Shown here: piece after piece, positions 33,465 to 43,300 of the stretch
Layout of the letters: each line of letters opens with the position of its first letter
How positions within the stretch are numbered: position 1 is the stretch's first letter
NCBI RefSeq assembly: GCF_000002425.4
Contig: NC_037271.1
Span: 6,823,267 to 6,887,266 of the forward strand
DNA from: Physcomitrium patens
Taxonomy: Eukaryota > Streptophyta > Bryopsida > Funariales > Funariaceae
DNA: 64,000 nucleotides
Direction: 5' to 3'
The notes under the pieces: generated by a model
Database searches by the model: none
The model's input: the letters and a program-made list of their open reading frames with translations, nothing else
Told to the model about the DNA's origin: nothing
Made by a program: the position numbers and the translations under genes

Positions 33465-33674
33465 TCTGGTCGTCAACACTAGAATTATGTGAAAGTCTAA
33501 GCTTTTATAAGTTGCATAATTCATATATTATTTATATGTTTAAACATGGTTTATACAGTCCAGGGAGTTGTGACTGAACAGTTGTGACTCCACAACTGTA
33601 TGCGATTAGATCGCTGACTGTACCGTTTTATCTGATTACAGTTACTGGTACTTTTAATATCTCTATAATCTAAT
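33465..33674 (-). repeat. Copia-2 3' LTR, right boundary firm, left boundary uncertain
   Basis: The minus strand after the RNase H stop has AAGAGGGCG (polypurine tract) and then TATTAGATTATAGAG, like the TGTTAG start of short copia LTRs with G changed to A. A CATATAAATAATATATG box (around 33520-33535) could be the TATA box. The end is set at TAGTGTTGA only by resemblance. Confidence 0.55.
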
Positions 33675-33691
33675 ACGCCCTCTTAACTGTA

Positions 33692-34147
33692 TCACGATGT
33701 GGCTGGGGTTTCTCCTCCAAGAATGCCAAGTAACGGTAGGTACTGAGCAAGCTTCGGCCCAGACAGAGACTTTGTGAACAGGTCGGCGCGCATATGGTGA
33801 GTGGAGCAGTATCGAAATTTTAATTTGTGGAGGTTTGCAAGCTGTCGAATAAAGTGGTACCGAATCTCGATGTGCTTTGTACGAGAATGGAACTTGGTGG
33901 TGTCTACTAGCACAAGTGCTGACTGGTTATCACAGTGGATCTCAATGGGGTAGTTCAAAGTTTCAGTGTGGTGTAGATCATGGATCAGGTGACGAATCCA
34001 GACAAGCTCGGAGGCAGCCGTTGCCATTGCCATGTACTCCGCCTCCGTGCTGGAGAGGGCAGTAGATCGTTGGCGAGTCGAACTCCAGCTGATTACGCCC
34101 TCTGACAAAATAAAACAGTAACCAGAGGTGGACCTCCGTTCGTCGAG
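33692..34147 (-). pseudogene. Copia-2 RNase H
   Basis: Follows RT after a single stop or frame change. ISWSSTRQRSTALSSTEAEY carries the catalytic Glu, then EIHCDNQSALVLVDTTKFH the catalytic Asp, and RTKHIEIRYHFIRQL and HHMRADLFTKSLSGPKL complete the domain. The C-terminus GGETPATS runs to the polypurine tract. This domain alone is intact over 138 codons from 34108. Confidence 0.92.
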
Positions 34148-35824
34148 TTAGCCCGCCCAGTTAGCGTCGCTGAACCCATACAGTGGCGTGGGGATCGGAA
34201 GAGATCGGCGATACTCAATGTAGTATGCCAGGGTCCCGCGGAGATAACGGAACGTATGTTTACACGCGCGGATATGTGCAGGACCCGGATTATGCATGAA
34301 TTGGGCGAGAACACTTGTAGCAAAAGATATATCAGGTCGCGTACAAATTGCGGCCCAGTTCAAGGAGCCCACAGCATTTGCATACAAGAATTCGGAATTG
34401 GAGCGGCGGTCTTCCTCTGTGGATGGGCAGTCGGCGCTGGACAGCCGGGTTCCAGGAGCCATTGGAGTGGAGACTGGTTTGGAATCCAGAAATCCAAACT
34501 CCAGCAGCTTCTGTGTGAAATACAGTTGTTGTGAAACCCTGATCCGACCATGTTGACGATTTCTTGTGGTTTCAAGGCTAAGAATATGATGCACTTCGCC
34601 AAGGTCGGAGAGAAGAAAGTGAGAGTGCAATTGTTGTTTAATATTGTGAAGCAACAGAAGGCTGCTGCTTGCAATAAGTGTGTCATCCACATATAATGTG
34701 AGTATGGCAAAATCAGAACCGCCATGGAGATAATATACATTGCCATCAGCGGTCGAATTGATAAATCCAAGAGTAGCCAAGTATGTGTTAATCACCTTAA
34801 ACCATTCGCTGGGGGATTGTTTGAGCCCATAGATTGTTTTATGAAGACGGCACACCATTCCGGGTTGTGGAGGAGTGACACCTTCCGGAATCTTCATGTA
34901 AAGTTCTTCTTGAAGAGAGCCATTTAAAAAGGTGGTTTTAACATCCATTTGGTGCACATGGAGGTCAAGTTGAACAGCGAGAGCAAGAATGAGGCGAATG
35001 GATTGAATCCGAACAACAGGGGAAAATGTTTCATGATAGTCCAAACCTTGAATTTGGTTGAATCCGCGGGCCACTAGGCGAGCTTTGAAGCGGTCTACGG
35101 CCCCGGAATTTTTCAACTTGTTTTTAAAAATCCATCGACAAGTAAATGCCTTTCGATGAGGAGGAAGATGTGTGAAGGTCCACGTAGAATTTACTGCATG
35201 AGAATTTAATTCTTCAGCAATAGCGATTTTCCATTGGGAAGCCTCCGGAGAGTTGATGGCTTGCACATAAGTTGCGGGTTCCAATGGGACCTCCTTGACT
35301 GAAATCAGGGCGTGAGGGGGACGTCTTGATTTCTTAGAGCGCGGCTTAAGTATCTCCGGATTGTAATTTTCATCGGAGTCCCGTGGAGGGGGCACCCCTT
35401 TTGTTGTGCGGAAGGACTGGCTGAGAGGGACAGGAGCCGCATCAACCGAAAGGTGGCCTGGAGCTGCGGAGGGCGTGGCAGACTGAGTTGGTGCCGGGCT
35501 TGGGAGCTGGGTTTGCTTGCCGAGATGCGGCATTAACGCCAAGCCCGAACACGGGTCATGACTGCTGCGCACAGGAGAGAAAGTGCCGCGGCCTGGAGAT
35601 ACTAATGAATGGGTCTCCGGCTGCGAAAAAACAGAGCGCGGGTGGATTGGTGGGGGCAGAACAGGGCTGCTGAACGTTGGCGGAGCAGGAAGAGCTGGCT
35701 GATCAGCACTGGAGTCTAGAGGGAGTAGAACCGTAAGTTGCGGCGAGGTCGCATGCCTGACCATAATATTGTCTAACGGAGGCAAAGGTGGCAGACTCGA
35801 AGGAGGTCTGTCAGAGGGTATCAC
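34148..35824 (-). CDS. Copia-2 reverse transcriptase, long open frame
   Basis: A 558-codon frame. Residues 1-170 are a proline/serine-rich linker between integrase and RT. RT starts about residue 215 with FTCRWIFKNKLKNSG, RFKARLVARGFNQ, LDYHETFSPVVR and HQMDVKTTFLNGSLQEELYM. The catalytic motif LTLYVDDTLIAS is intact, followed by KPVSTPMAPGTRL, SLNWAAICTRPDIS and FRYLRGTLAY and ending GFSDANWAG, where RNase H begins. It encodes an RNA-dependent DNA polymerase domain of a polyprotein. It is the best-preserved copia enzyme here, but it has no start codon of its own in context and its neighbours are broken. W-x-x-A-M in the fingers/palm linker is changed in places (KQSPSEWF for the usual KQAPR-x-W). 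Confidence 0.9.
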   Translation of the reverse strand: MIPSDRPPSSLPPLPPLDNIMVRHATSPQLTVLLPLDSSADQPALPAPPTFSSPVLPPPIHPRSVFSQPETHSLVSPGRGTFSPVRSSHDPCSGLALMPHLGKQTQLPSPAPTQSATPSAAPGHLSVDAAPVPLSQSFRTTKGVPPPRDSDENYNPEILKPRSKKSRRPPHALISVKEVPLEPATYVQAINSPEASQWKIAIAEELNSHAVNSTWTFTHLPPHRKAFTCRWIFKNKLKNSGAVDRFKARLVARGFNQIQGLDYHETFSPVVRIQSIRLILALAVQLDLHVHQMDVKTTFLNGSLQEELYMKIPEGVTPPQPGMVCRLHKTIYGLKQSPSEWFKVINTYLATLGFINSTADGNVYYLHGGSDFAILTLYVDDTLIASSSLLLLHNIKQQLHSHFLLSDLGEVHHILSLETTRNRQHGRIRVSQQLYFTQKLLEFGFLDSKPVSTPMAPGTRLSSADCPSTEEDRRSNSEFLYANAVGSLNWAAICTRPDISFATSVLAQFMHNPGPAHIRACKHTFRYLRGTLAYYIEYRRSLPIPTPLYGFSDANWAG

Positions 35825-36640
35825 TTCTTGAGTTAGTCTGGAATTGGTGCCAGAACTATGAAGAATTGAAGATCCTGTGGGTCGATAGAAACATGGATCT
35901 TTTTGGAGTTCAAAGTCTGAGGCTCGCTAAGCCGGTGGGACAGAATAATATTCTGAACCAAGCTCCTCCTCAAACACGACGTCACGTGAAGTAATCATTG
36001 CGCTATTGCTGATTTGTTGTACTTTGTATCCTTTGGTAAAAGGGCTATAACCCAGAAATATACACTCATGAGTTTTATTAACAAGTTTAATCCTAAGAGG
36101 ATCTGGAATTTTGGCAAAACAATGACTGCCAAATACACGAAGATGAGCAATGTGGGGCTTTGGTTTATGCCAAAGTTCAAATTGAGTTATATCAGGTGGA
36201 ATTGCTTTTGTGGGGCAGCGATTTTGCAAATAAGTTGCACAAGTGACTGCTTCATCCAATAAGGTTTTGATAACTTGGATTCATGAAAGAGACACTGGGT
36301 AGTATTGAGAAGAGTGCGATTTTTCCTTTTGACAATGTCATTTTGACATGGAGTGTAAGTAGTGGTGAGTTGGCATTGTATGCCATGGGCCTCTAAATAT
36401 TGGGCAAAATCAGATGATAGATACTTTCCTTCTTGATTGGATTGGAGAATATGAAGTTTACATCCTGTTTGAATTTTAGTCCAAGTGTGAAAAAATTTAA
36501 ACAAATGGAAGCTCTCACTTTTTGACGAAGAAGTTGAAGCACTATGTAGCGAAAAAAATCATCTATAAAGGTAACATAGTATTTACAACCCAAAAAAGTT
36601 GGTGGTGCAATACAACCACTTAGATTTAAATGAATCACTT
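35825..36640 (-). pseudogene. Copia-2 integrase
   Basis: The core reads VIHLNLSGCIAPPTFLG then YVTFIDDFFRYI (first Asp region; D-L-x-G-P is normal, so the first catalytic Asp is changed to Asn). HILQSNQEGKYLSSDFAQY follows, where Q-S-D-Q-G-G-E is usual and the second Asp is also changed to Asn. Then CQLTTTYTPCQNDIVKRKNR has the third catalytic Glu changed to Lys. The C-terminal part (36259-35927) is PDITQFELWHKPKPHIAHLR, HECIFLGYSPFTKGYKV and ITSRDVVFEEE. With all three catalytic acids altered the integrase must be dead. Confidence 0.85.
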
Positions 36641-36858
36641 CAAGGAGTTGAGTGGCAAGAGTTGTAGCAATTTTATGAAATTTAGTTGTTTAGTTGCTAT
36701 GAAGACAAGTAGAGCATACTTGTTGTAGAATATGTTTTAAAAAGAAGCCAGTGACCGCTTGAATTTTAGCTAGTTGTTTCAAGCAACTTGTGCTGATATG
36801 CCCTAATCTGCGATGTCATAGATTGGAATTCTTGGTGACTGAAATTATAGATTCTGAA
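36641..36858 (-). pseudogene. Copia-2 GAG-pre-integrase domain
   Basis: SVTKNSNLWHRRLGHISTSC then LKQLAKIQAV and VCSTCLHS. The W-H-x-R-L-G-H motif and the C-x2-C are both present, so the zinc-binding part of the integrase N-terminus is recognisable. Reading continues across the solo LTR on its right (…YKFSSTPNI before it, SESIISV after). Confidence 0.82.
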
Positions 36859-36863
36859 GATAT

Positions 36864-37412
36864 TGTCAAGGACATGAATCTCGAAGAAAGAGAATCCTCA
36901 ATACACTCTTCTATCACTAAAGAGAACTAAAAAGTCACTCAAAAGGTGATGTAATATTAACTAGAATGGCTATTACAAAAAATAAGAAGACTAAAAAGTC
37001 TTGAAACAAGACTAAGACTAGAAAGGCATTGACAAGAGTGGAGAAGGCTTCACTCTTGCCTCCATATATACTATCTAATTAAGAGCTACGTGGCAATGTC
37101 CTATAGGACCTCCAACATGTGTTGAGTTTGCTAACCACATGTCTTATCTTACAAGGCAAGTTATCTATGTATGCACCACGTAGTTGGCTTGTTCCACAAG
37201 CTACTACACAGAGATAACTTGTTCCACAAGCTACCAATACATGGTTAGCTTTTTGGCCAAGTTTCTAACCTACAAATACATCTAAAGTCAAAACCGCATC
37301 TACAAAGTTTCTAGGAAGGTTTTCTAAAAGACTTTATGAAATTATTCTATATTTACCTATTTCTACTTAATCATATAAGTAACTATTGAGGTAAATGTAT
37401 ATGTCCGTGACA
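36864..37412 (-). repeat. Family-A2 solo LTR in Copia-2
   Basis: 549 bp. On the minus strand it starts TGTCACGGACATATAC and ends CATGTCCTTGACA. It is flanked by a perfect 5-bp target duplication GATAT (36859-36863, 37413-37417). It matches 59218-59778 and 2689-3034. No internal sequence, so it is a solo LTR left by LTR-LTR recombination. The copia reading frame rejoins across it. Confidence 0.93.
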
Positions 37413-37417
37413 GATAT

Positions 37418-37800
37418 TTGGAGTTGAGCTGAATTTATAATTTTCTATGGTTGATTTTGCATGGCCATTGAAGTTGTGAACTCTATAGAGGGATGTCAAA
37501 CGGCCAAAGACGTAATATCGGGGTTGATAGTCAAAATTGGGTATTTAACTGGAATCAATTGCTGTAGCGAAAGAGGGGCCAAAAAGCCAAGAACATTGAG
37601 TATGTCTAGAGTCCATAGTGGATTGAAAGAACTTGGTTTTTTACCATTGTCAAGGTAAGTGGTGGTGGTCACAGACAATGCAGGGTTCAAAAATTGCATG
37701 GCAACGCCAGGGTGTGTGGTGAGTGGGAACCAAGAGCGAGCCTTGCTATTGACCACCAATGTTGAGATAGATTTAGTGCCAAATAAACTCATTATTGAGG
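37418..37800 (-). pseudogene. Copia-2 segment between protease and GAG-pre-integrase
   Basis: The left end (37418-37470) reads AHAKSTIENYKFSSTPNI-like and belongs to the element. The 98-codon frame 37792-37496 (MSLFGTKSISTLVVNSKA...) has no motif I recognise, although it lies where the sequence linking protease to integrase is expected. It could be an inserted fragment or a diverged linker. Confidence 0.45.
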
Positions 37801-38029
37801 AAGTTATGTAAGCACCATTAGGTGCTATAAATATATTACTAGGATTTTAATTTTGAATTTTGGTATGAATGTTGGATGAAAGTTTGATATCATCACTCGA
37901 AAAATATAATCATATTAGACTGTGTATTGCGATCTTAAAGTATAATGGTGCCAAGTAAATAAAGACTATTTTGAAGTAGATAAGAAGCCAAAAGTGAGTT
38001 TTCTTGTACGAGAAGGTGGCACATCCTAT

Positions 38030-38320
38030 TTTTTTTTATAAGAATACCTTCTCCTTATTTATTAGTCACAAATTAAAAATAAATTTTTATATAAATCAAG
38101 GACATAAAGGGCATTGTTGAGATGTAGAATTTTTCCATTTATCATGGATATCTCAACATTATCTTTGCCATAAATTGAAAGTGTTATATCATCTCTAAGA
38201 TGAACTCTATTTTTGACAAGTGAAAGTGGTTCAAAAGTTGTGAATTATTTTTTGTTGTGAACCAAGTGATATGTTACTTTAGTATCAGTAAACCATTTTT
38301 CATCTTTTGTTGCACTTGGT
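38030..38320 (-). pseudogene. Copia-2 protease
   Basis: The minus strand reads DEKWFTDTKVTYHLVHNKK, where W-F-x-D-T-G-A-T-x-H is normal. The catalytic Asp is kept but the essential Gly is Lys. Then FTTFEPLSLVKNRVHL, DDITLSIYGKDNVEISMING and NNALYVLDLYKNLF follow, the standard strands and end of a copia protease. Confidence 0.8.
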
Positions 38321-38379
38321 TGTACAAATTTCTTGGAGCAATAAGCAAGTCTAAGATAAATATGAGAATAAAATACGAG

Positions 38380-38955
38380 AGGTATTTTTTCTAAATTTTT
38401 TGACTTATATGTTGACTTTTTGTTGTTGTGAGATGTGGTTATTATGTTGGCAAATGATTTGATTTTTTTATTTTTTGTAAAACATTTGAAACCTCAATGT
38501 CCTATCTTTTTGCAATGATAACATGGAATTTTTGGTTTTGACTTGTTCTTTGAGTTTTTATAGTCTTTTTGTAGTTGTTTTGCAGCAGATCATGATGGCC
38601 ACTTGTTCTTACTTTTGCGGCCTGCAAAGAGTGCTTGTAATTTAGAAGATGAATTTTTCATAGCTTTCTCCTCCTGAAGTAGGATTGCAATCAATTTTGA
38701 TAAAGTTGCAGTTCCTATGGTGTAGAAAGTTAGAATCTTTATTCCATACTAAGATGGCATTGACCTCATAAGAGAAAAGATCTCCATTTGAGATAAAATT
38801 ATTACTCCAACAGATTGACATTATTGAAGTAATGTTCTAAAATTATGTAAATGTTGTATTATCAATTTTCTAACTCTCATTTTTTGAGTCATAAACTTTT
38901 TTTGTAGATAAGCTTGAGTAATAATATAATAATAAATTTACTTATTTGCTTTGTT
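38380..38955 (-). pseudogene. Copia-2 gag, C-terminal part with zinc knuckle
   Basis: Readable from about 38760: a TLSKLIAILLQEEKAM stretch, then SSSKLQALFAGRKSKNK and the zinc knuckle PCYHCKKIGH-stop-GFKCF (C-x2-C-x4-H-x4-C, one stop inside) at about 38545-38500. The N-terminal half of gag is missing or unreadable. Confidence 0.75.
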
Positions 38956-38960
38956 TCAAT

Positions 38961-39960
38961 TATGTGTATGCTGTGATCATGCACACATTACATCAAATAA
39001 TGCCAGTAGAAGAAAGTCCTATACCAGTGTCAGTGCCTCCACAGAGGGAATAAAATTCGTTGGCACAGAATGTCAATACAGCAGATGTAATACATGAAAT
39101 TGGGGAGTCAAGTCGTAGAGTGGCACAAGGGGTGGTTCCAGTTATTGAATCAAAATGGGTTCCAATTCGTTTAGCGATAGAAGAGGAGAATGAAACCCCA
39201 ATTTTGATTGATATTAATAAGTTGGCATTTCTACAAGGTCAATTGCCTAAAGGAATACTTCTTAAGAATGTTTAATTGAAGCACATTTCACAAATATATT
39301 GTATGGTGCGAGTATTGGATATAGAGGGCAGTAGAAAATGGGATTAAGAGGACAATAAGAAGGTAATATCAGAGCAAAATCAAAGAATTGAAGAGCAAGA
39401 ACGGATGATAAACAAAATTAGGGAATCCAAGCTTGTATTGGAGCGAAAATGGATTCACCAATATGAGTCTTGGATGAAAGAAAAAGAACACATCTTACGG
39501 ATTGTAGAAGGATAACAGGACGAATTGATCCAAAATCGCAAGACAAGGAATTTGGAATGAAAAAAATTCAAATGTCGGTTGCAAGCAAAAGGAGACTAGG
39601 TAGAGTTATTGACAAAAGAGAAAGAAGCATTGAGTGACCAATCCAAATACAAAACGGAAAAGTTGAGGTCCAAAATTGAAGTTTTACAAGCTGAGGTGAC
39701 AAAATTGATGGAAGAGTTAATAGTGAGAAGCCAGTCTCAAGTGTCAATTGAAGATGTTCCAAAATGGATGAGTCAGCAATAGCATCAGTTGGAACTCCGT
39801 AATGCCCAGATCTTGAAAGTGGAGGCTCAAGTCCATGAATTGGGTGAGTATAATGAAGATCTATCAAATCAATTGAAGAAGGAGCTGATAGATAGATTAG
39901 AGGAGGAGAAAAATTTGAATTTAAAACTAGAATCGGTGGAACATTCGATAATGTAGCAAA
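38961..39960 (+). pseudogene. Gypsy accessory ORF, coiled-coil part, inverted relative to Gypsy-2
   Basis: A plus-strand frame with a few stops. The open part 39060-39275 starts MAQNVNTADVIHEIGESSRR and holds a WVPIRLAIEEENETP block. From about 39370 it becomes a long heptad-rich coil: NQRIEEQERMINKIRESK, LLTKEKEALSDQSKYKTEK, KIEVLQAEVTKLMEEL and RNAQILKVEAQVHELGEYN. The last segment aligns with RNNQITHLESQVQRLGLLN of the Gypsy-1 accessory ORF. It is followed by a polypurine tract and an LTR in the same orientation, so this is the 3' end of a Gypsy-1/2-type element. Confidence 0.6.
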
Positions 39961-40075
39961 TAATTAATTAGGTGGATCAGAGGAATTAGTAATTTTGTAG
40001 AATTTTGTTAAGTAGTTTTTAGATAGGAATCAATTATGTGTTTGCAAGGATGCTGCACAGATAGGAGTGGAGCTA

Positions 40076-40844
40076 TGTAGAATAGATATTAGTTCATTTT
40101 TGTAAGATATTGGTAAAATAGATTAATAGTCCATAGAATAGTCAGTTTAAGAGGACGGATGATTGATTCAGTTATTAAAAGTGGTTATTATAGGATTATG
40201 GTTAGAATTTAGAAGTTAGTAGCAATTATATAGGAATTGTAGAAGTTTGTTGGGAGGCCAGATTGTGATAGTCATGAGTCGGAGTTAAGCTTGGTGCTTC
40301 CACTTTGTTTCTTTTATTTTCTTTGTTGTTGAAGAATAATGGATAGTTTCTGAATAGTGAGAAGTGAGTCTGTGGAATAAATCAGAGATTGATTTATGAG
40401 TTATTGATCATGTAATTGGAATACTAAATAATTGAATTATATGAGAAGTTATTGGAAGTTGATTATGGATGGAAGATTATGTTTGTTGTTTATTGAGAGT
40501 TGTGTTAGTGTGTTTCAATAGTAGAAGTCTTTGATTACAAGAATTTTGTGAATTCAGATTAGTTGGAGTGAAGTCTATTATTCCTAGTGTTGGATGGAAT
40601 TTATTGAGTTTTGAGCGATCTTTTGAGAGTGCAGGGTTGCACATTGTGGTTATCAGTTGATGAAGGAGTATTATTACTGGAAGGAAGCATTGTAGTGTTT
40701 CTTAGTATTTTAGTAGTTTGGAATACAGTTAATTGTGTGAGCCTAACAAGTAAAGTTCATGTGCTTAGTCTTTCCCTATGTTCAAATTCTCCTATATAGG
40801 TTTATTCTGGAAAGAATTATAAAATAAGTAAAATCACAATCACA
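40076..40844 (+). repeat. Gypsy-type LTR (family D), + orientation
   Basis: Starts TGTAGAATAGATATTAG after the polypurine tract AGATAGGAGTGGAGCTA, ends AATCACAATCACA. By eye about nine in ten bases match the reverse complement of the Gypsy-2 5' LTR (57320-58087), for example ATTATATGAGAAGTTATTG and TGATAGTCATGAG. It is thus a 3' LTR of that family facing the opposite way. The 62-codon frame 40611-40799 inside it is not a gene. Confidence 0.85.
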
Positions 40845-40867
40845 ATTGTTCTATCAATCCTGATAAC

Positions 40868-41152
40868 TCATCCTTGTATCACACTCAATCCATCCTCTAG
40901 GTCGTATTTTGTAATATATTCTTCTACTAATAACACATTAATTGATGGTAAGCAATCTAACAAGTGCAAAAACTGGCACAATTGCGCATTCTGAAAGTCT
41001 TTTATTCTTTTTGGCATCCAACAAATCTCTAACTTCATCGGCTCCATATTGGTAATGATTATCATAGAAGGTAGTTTTGATGCACGTCTAGCTTTCATAT
41101 TTTGTCCACTATTCTCTTTGTCTAAAACTCGCTTTGTACTTTCAATTGCCAT
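40868..41152 (-). pseudogene. Gypsy-2 accessory ORF, N-terminal part
   Basis: 94 open codons starting MAIESTKRVLDKENSGQN. IITNMEPMKLEICWMPKR matches VTNMEPIQLDVCW of Gypsy-1. Then CQFLHLLDCLPSINVLLVEE matches the LPLIDFALVEV region. It stops at 40868, where in Gypsy-1 the coiled coil would start, so the C-terminal half is lost or lies inverted at 38961-39960. Its position after the integrase stop suggests a separate, probably spliced or reinitiated, product. Function unknown. Confidence 0.6.
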
Positions 41153-41483
41153 GACACTCCCTCTTTCAAACTCTTAACTGGAACTACTACACTCAAAAAC
41201 GTAAAGAACACAAGAAATAGCAATCTCAAAAAAAAAAAATCAAGAATGACAATACAGAATGACCTCTAACTAGTGCTCTACTTCTATTCTTTTTACTACT
41301 TAGTGATAATGACATGTTATCCATACTGTCCGTTTCTCTTCTCTATCCCATCTGACACATTAATAATTACTAACTATTTTTTTAGCTGCCTCTACATTCT
41401 AATGCACTTATACCATACTAAGGTCTATTCTATGTCTATTCAAAGTCATCCCTTTAAAAAAAAATGAAAATTCATCTTGAGTT

Positions 41484-42560
41484 TTATGTATTATATAATG
41501 GTAATCGGTTCCCATTAATGTGGGTATTGAAGCAATGGCCCATGAAATCCTCCAATTGAACAGATCCATTGAAAAAACCTTCGATCACCCGATATGGCCC
41601 ATGCCAACAAACTTGAAATTTTCTCGGAAAATGATTAAACTGGCTATCATACAGTAATACCAAATCATTGGGTATAAAAATCTTTGGCCGTAGTTTACTA
41701 TCATAGTAATTCTTCCTCCGTTTTTGAACTACATCCATGTTGAAAAGAGCTGTAGCTCATATTTCATCCAATTCTTTCAATTTTGCCAACCAAGAATGTA
41801 ATGACTCTTTGTCACTGAGTCGTTCATCCAAGGCAATCCGTAAACTTTGAACCTCCAACTCGATGGATAAAATTGTCTCTTGACCATAAATTAGTTGAAA
41901 CGGAGTAGAGTTGGTGGTTACTTTATATGCGGTGCGATATGCCTACAAAGCCGCAAAGAGTTTGGTCTCTCAATTGGTACTCGCCCCCAAAATTGTCTTA
42001 GTCAAGACCTACAAAATCTTGTTGGTCTTTTTTGTTTGTCTACTAGCACGAGGATGATATGGAGTGATTTTTTGATGCTTAATTTCATATATGTACGTTA
42101 AGGCAGGTATAGTAGCATTGAAAAAATGGGTGTCGCGATCGCTAATCAATTCCTTTGGACATCCAAATCGAGTTATAATACTCTTGTATAGAAAAATAGC
42201 CACCGTATAAGCATTACCATGACAAGTAGTAATAGCCTCTACTCATTTTGTTACATAGTCCATGGGGACTAAAATATATCGCTTCTAGCCAAGTTTTGAT
42301 GTTGGTGTGATGGGATCGACCAATTTGTTGATAGGGATCACAACGACAAACAAATTGGTGCGCATCAAAAAATATTGTGGGCCACCAATATCCGGCCATT
42401 AAAGCCTTGCTAGCAATACTATCTTCCGCAAAATGACCACCACAAGTATCCAAATGGCAACCTTTGAGGATTGACTGTACTTCACTTGGAAAGATACAAT
42501 GGCATAAAATGCCATCTTTGCCTTATTTATACAAAGCATCACAAATCATTGTGTACGAGG
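41484..42560 (-). pseudogene. Gypsy-2 integrase
   Basis: The zinc region reads DTCGGHFAEDSIASKAL, AGYWWPTIFFDAHQF and CRCDPYQQIGR, where the second Cys of the usual C-H-P-C is lost. Core: SIITRFGCPKELISDRDTHF, with the S-D-R-G second Asp region altered at Gly to Asp, then KITPYHPRASRQTKKTNKI, where the third catalytic residue should be Glu but the Q-T-E-R stretch is changed. The C-terminal part is RRKNYYDSKLRPKIFIPND, LVLLYDSQFNHFP and NTHINGNRLPLYNT. There is no chromodomain. Confidence 0.82.
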
Positions 42561-42599
42561 CACTCTTTAGAATGAGTCGCTTCTTAAGCTTCTCAGTAA

Positions 42600-43300
42600 A
42601 AGTCAATAGAAAGGTGTGGAAGATCAAAAACTGAATGATTTCAATATACTCGGAGGAAATCACATCTACCTCAAATAATTCGGCATTGAGAAGAGCATCC
42701 AAAACAAACTTGTTGTCGAGAATATTAGATAACTGGGATAAATTATCAGTATTGGCATGTTTCTTCCCAAGTCATATGACAATCATAAAATTGAACTCTC
42801 GTAAGAGTAAGATCCATCGGATAATGTATCCACTCAATTGAGGCTTATTAATCATGTATTTGAGGGTATCATGATCCACATAAAAAACAAATGGATACCC
42901 AAGCAAATAGTACCAGAATTTCTTAACCGAGTATATTACAGCCAATGCTTCTCGTTCAGTAGTAGTGTAATTACGTTTGGTAGCCACCAATTGTCGATTG
43001 GCATCATAGATAGGATGATCCAGATCCTTGTCATGCTTCTAACATAACATCGATCCAATAACCACATTGGATGTATCAACGTACACATGAAAGGGCTTTG
43101 TCCAACAAAGAGCCACCAATATTGGTGCAGAGACCAATTTTGACTTCAACGCTTCAAAGGCCACAGTACACTCCATAGTCCAGATGGAACTAGTCCCATC
43201 TAATGGAGGTTTCTTTAGTAAGTTCGTTAAAGGTTGACAAATAACTGCAAACAAACGAATGAATCTTCAATAATAATTGACATGGCCCACAAACCCACGA
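42600..43300 (-). pseudogene. Gypsy-2 RNase H
   Basis: PFHVYVDTSNVVIGSMLC carries the first Asp. RNYTTTEREALAVIYSVKKF carries the catalytic Glu. FYVDHDTLKYMINKPQLSG has D-H-D intact, and RWILLLREFNFMIV completes the domain. LTNLLKKPPLDGTSSIW joins it to RT. Frames change at about 43040. Confidence 0.85.

Larger units (their letters stand above)
33465..38960 (-). mobile_element. Copia-2: Ty1/copia retrotransposon, 5'-truncated
   Basis: The minus strand carries, from right to left, gag with zinc knuckle, protease, GAG-pre-integrase, integrase, RT, RNase H, a polypurine tract and a 3' LTR. No matching 5' LTR is present to the right, where the gag N-terminus is missing and a gypsy fragment begins. 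A family-A solo LTR (36864-37412) interrupts it. The RT/RNase H part is GC-richer and open, whereas gag to integrase is AT-rich and full of stops. This may mean two copia copies have been joined, or uneven decay. Confidence 0.8.

Noticed and set aside
33877..34927. Plus-strand frames opposite Copia-2 RT and RNase H
   Set aside because: Antisense shadows of a long RT frame with an intact YVDD motif.
40845..40849. ATTGT as a target duplication for the inverted LTR, paired with CTTGT at 58088-58092
   Set aside because: It differs in sequence, and the orientation expected under an inversion would be its reverse complement; no support.
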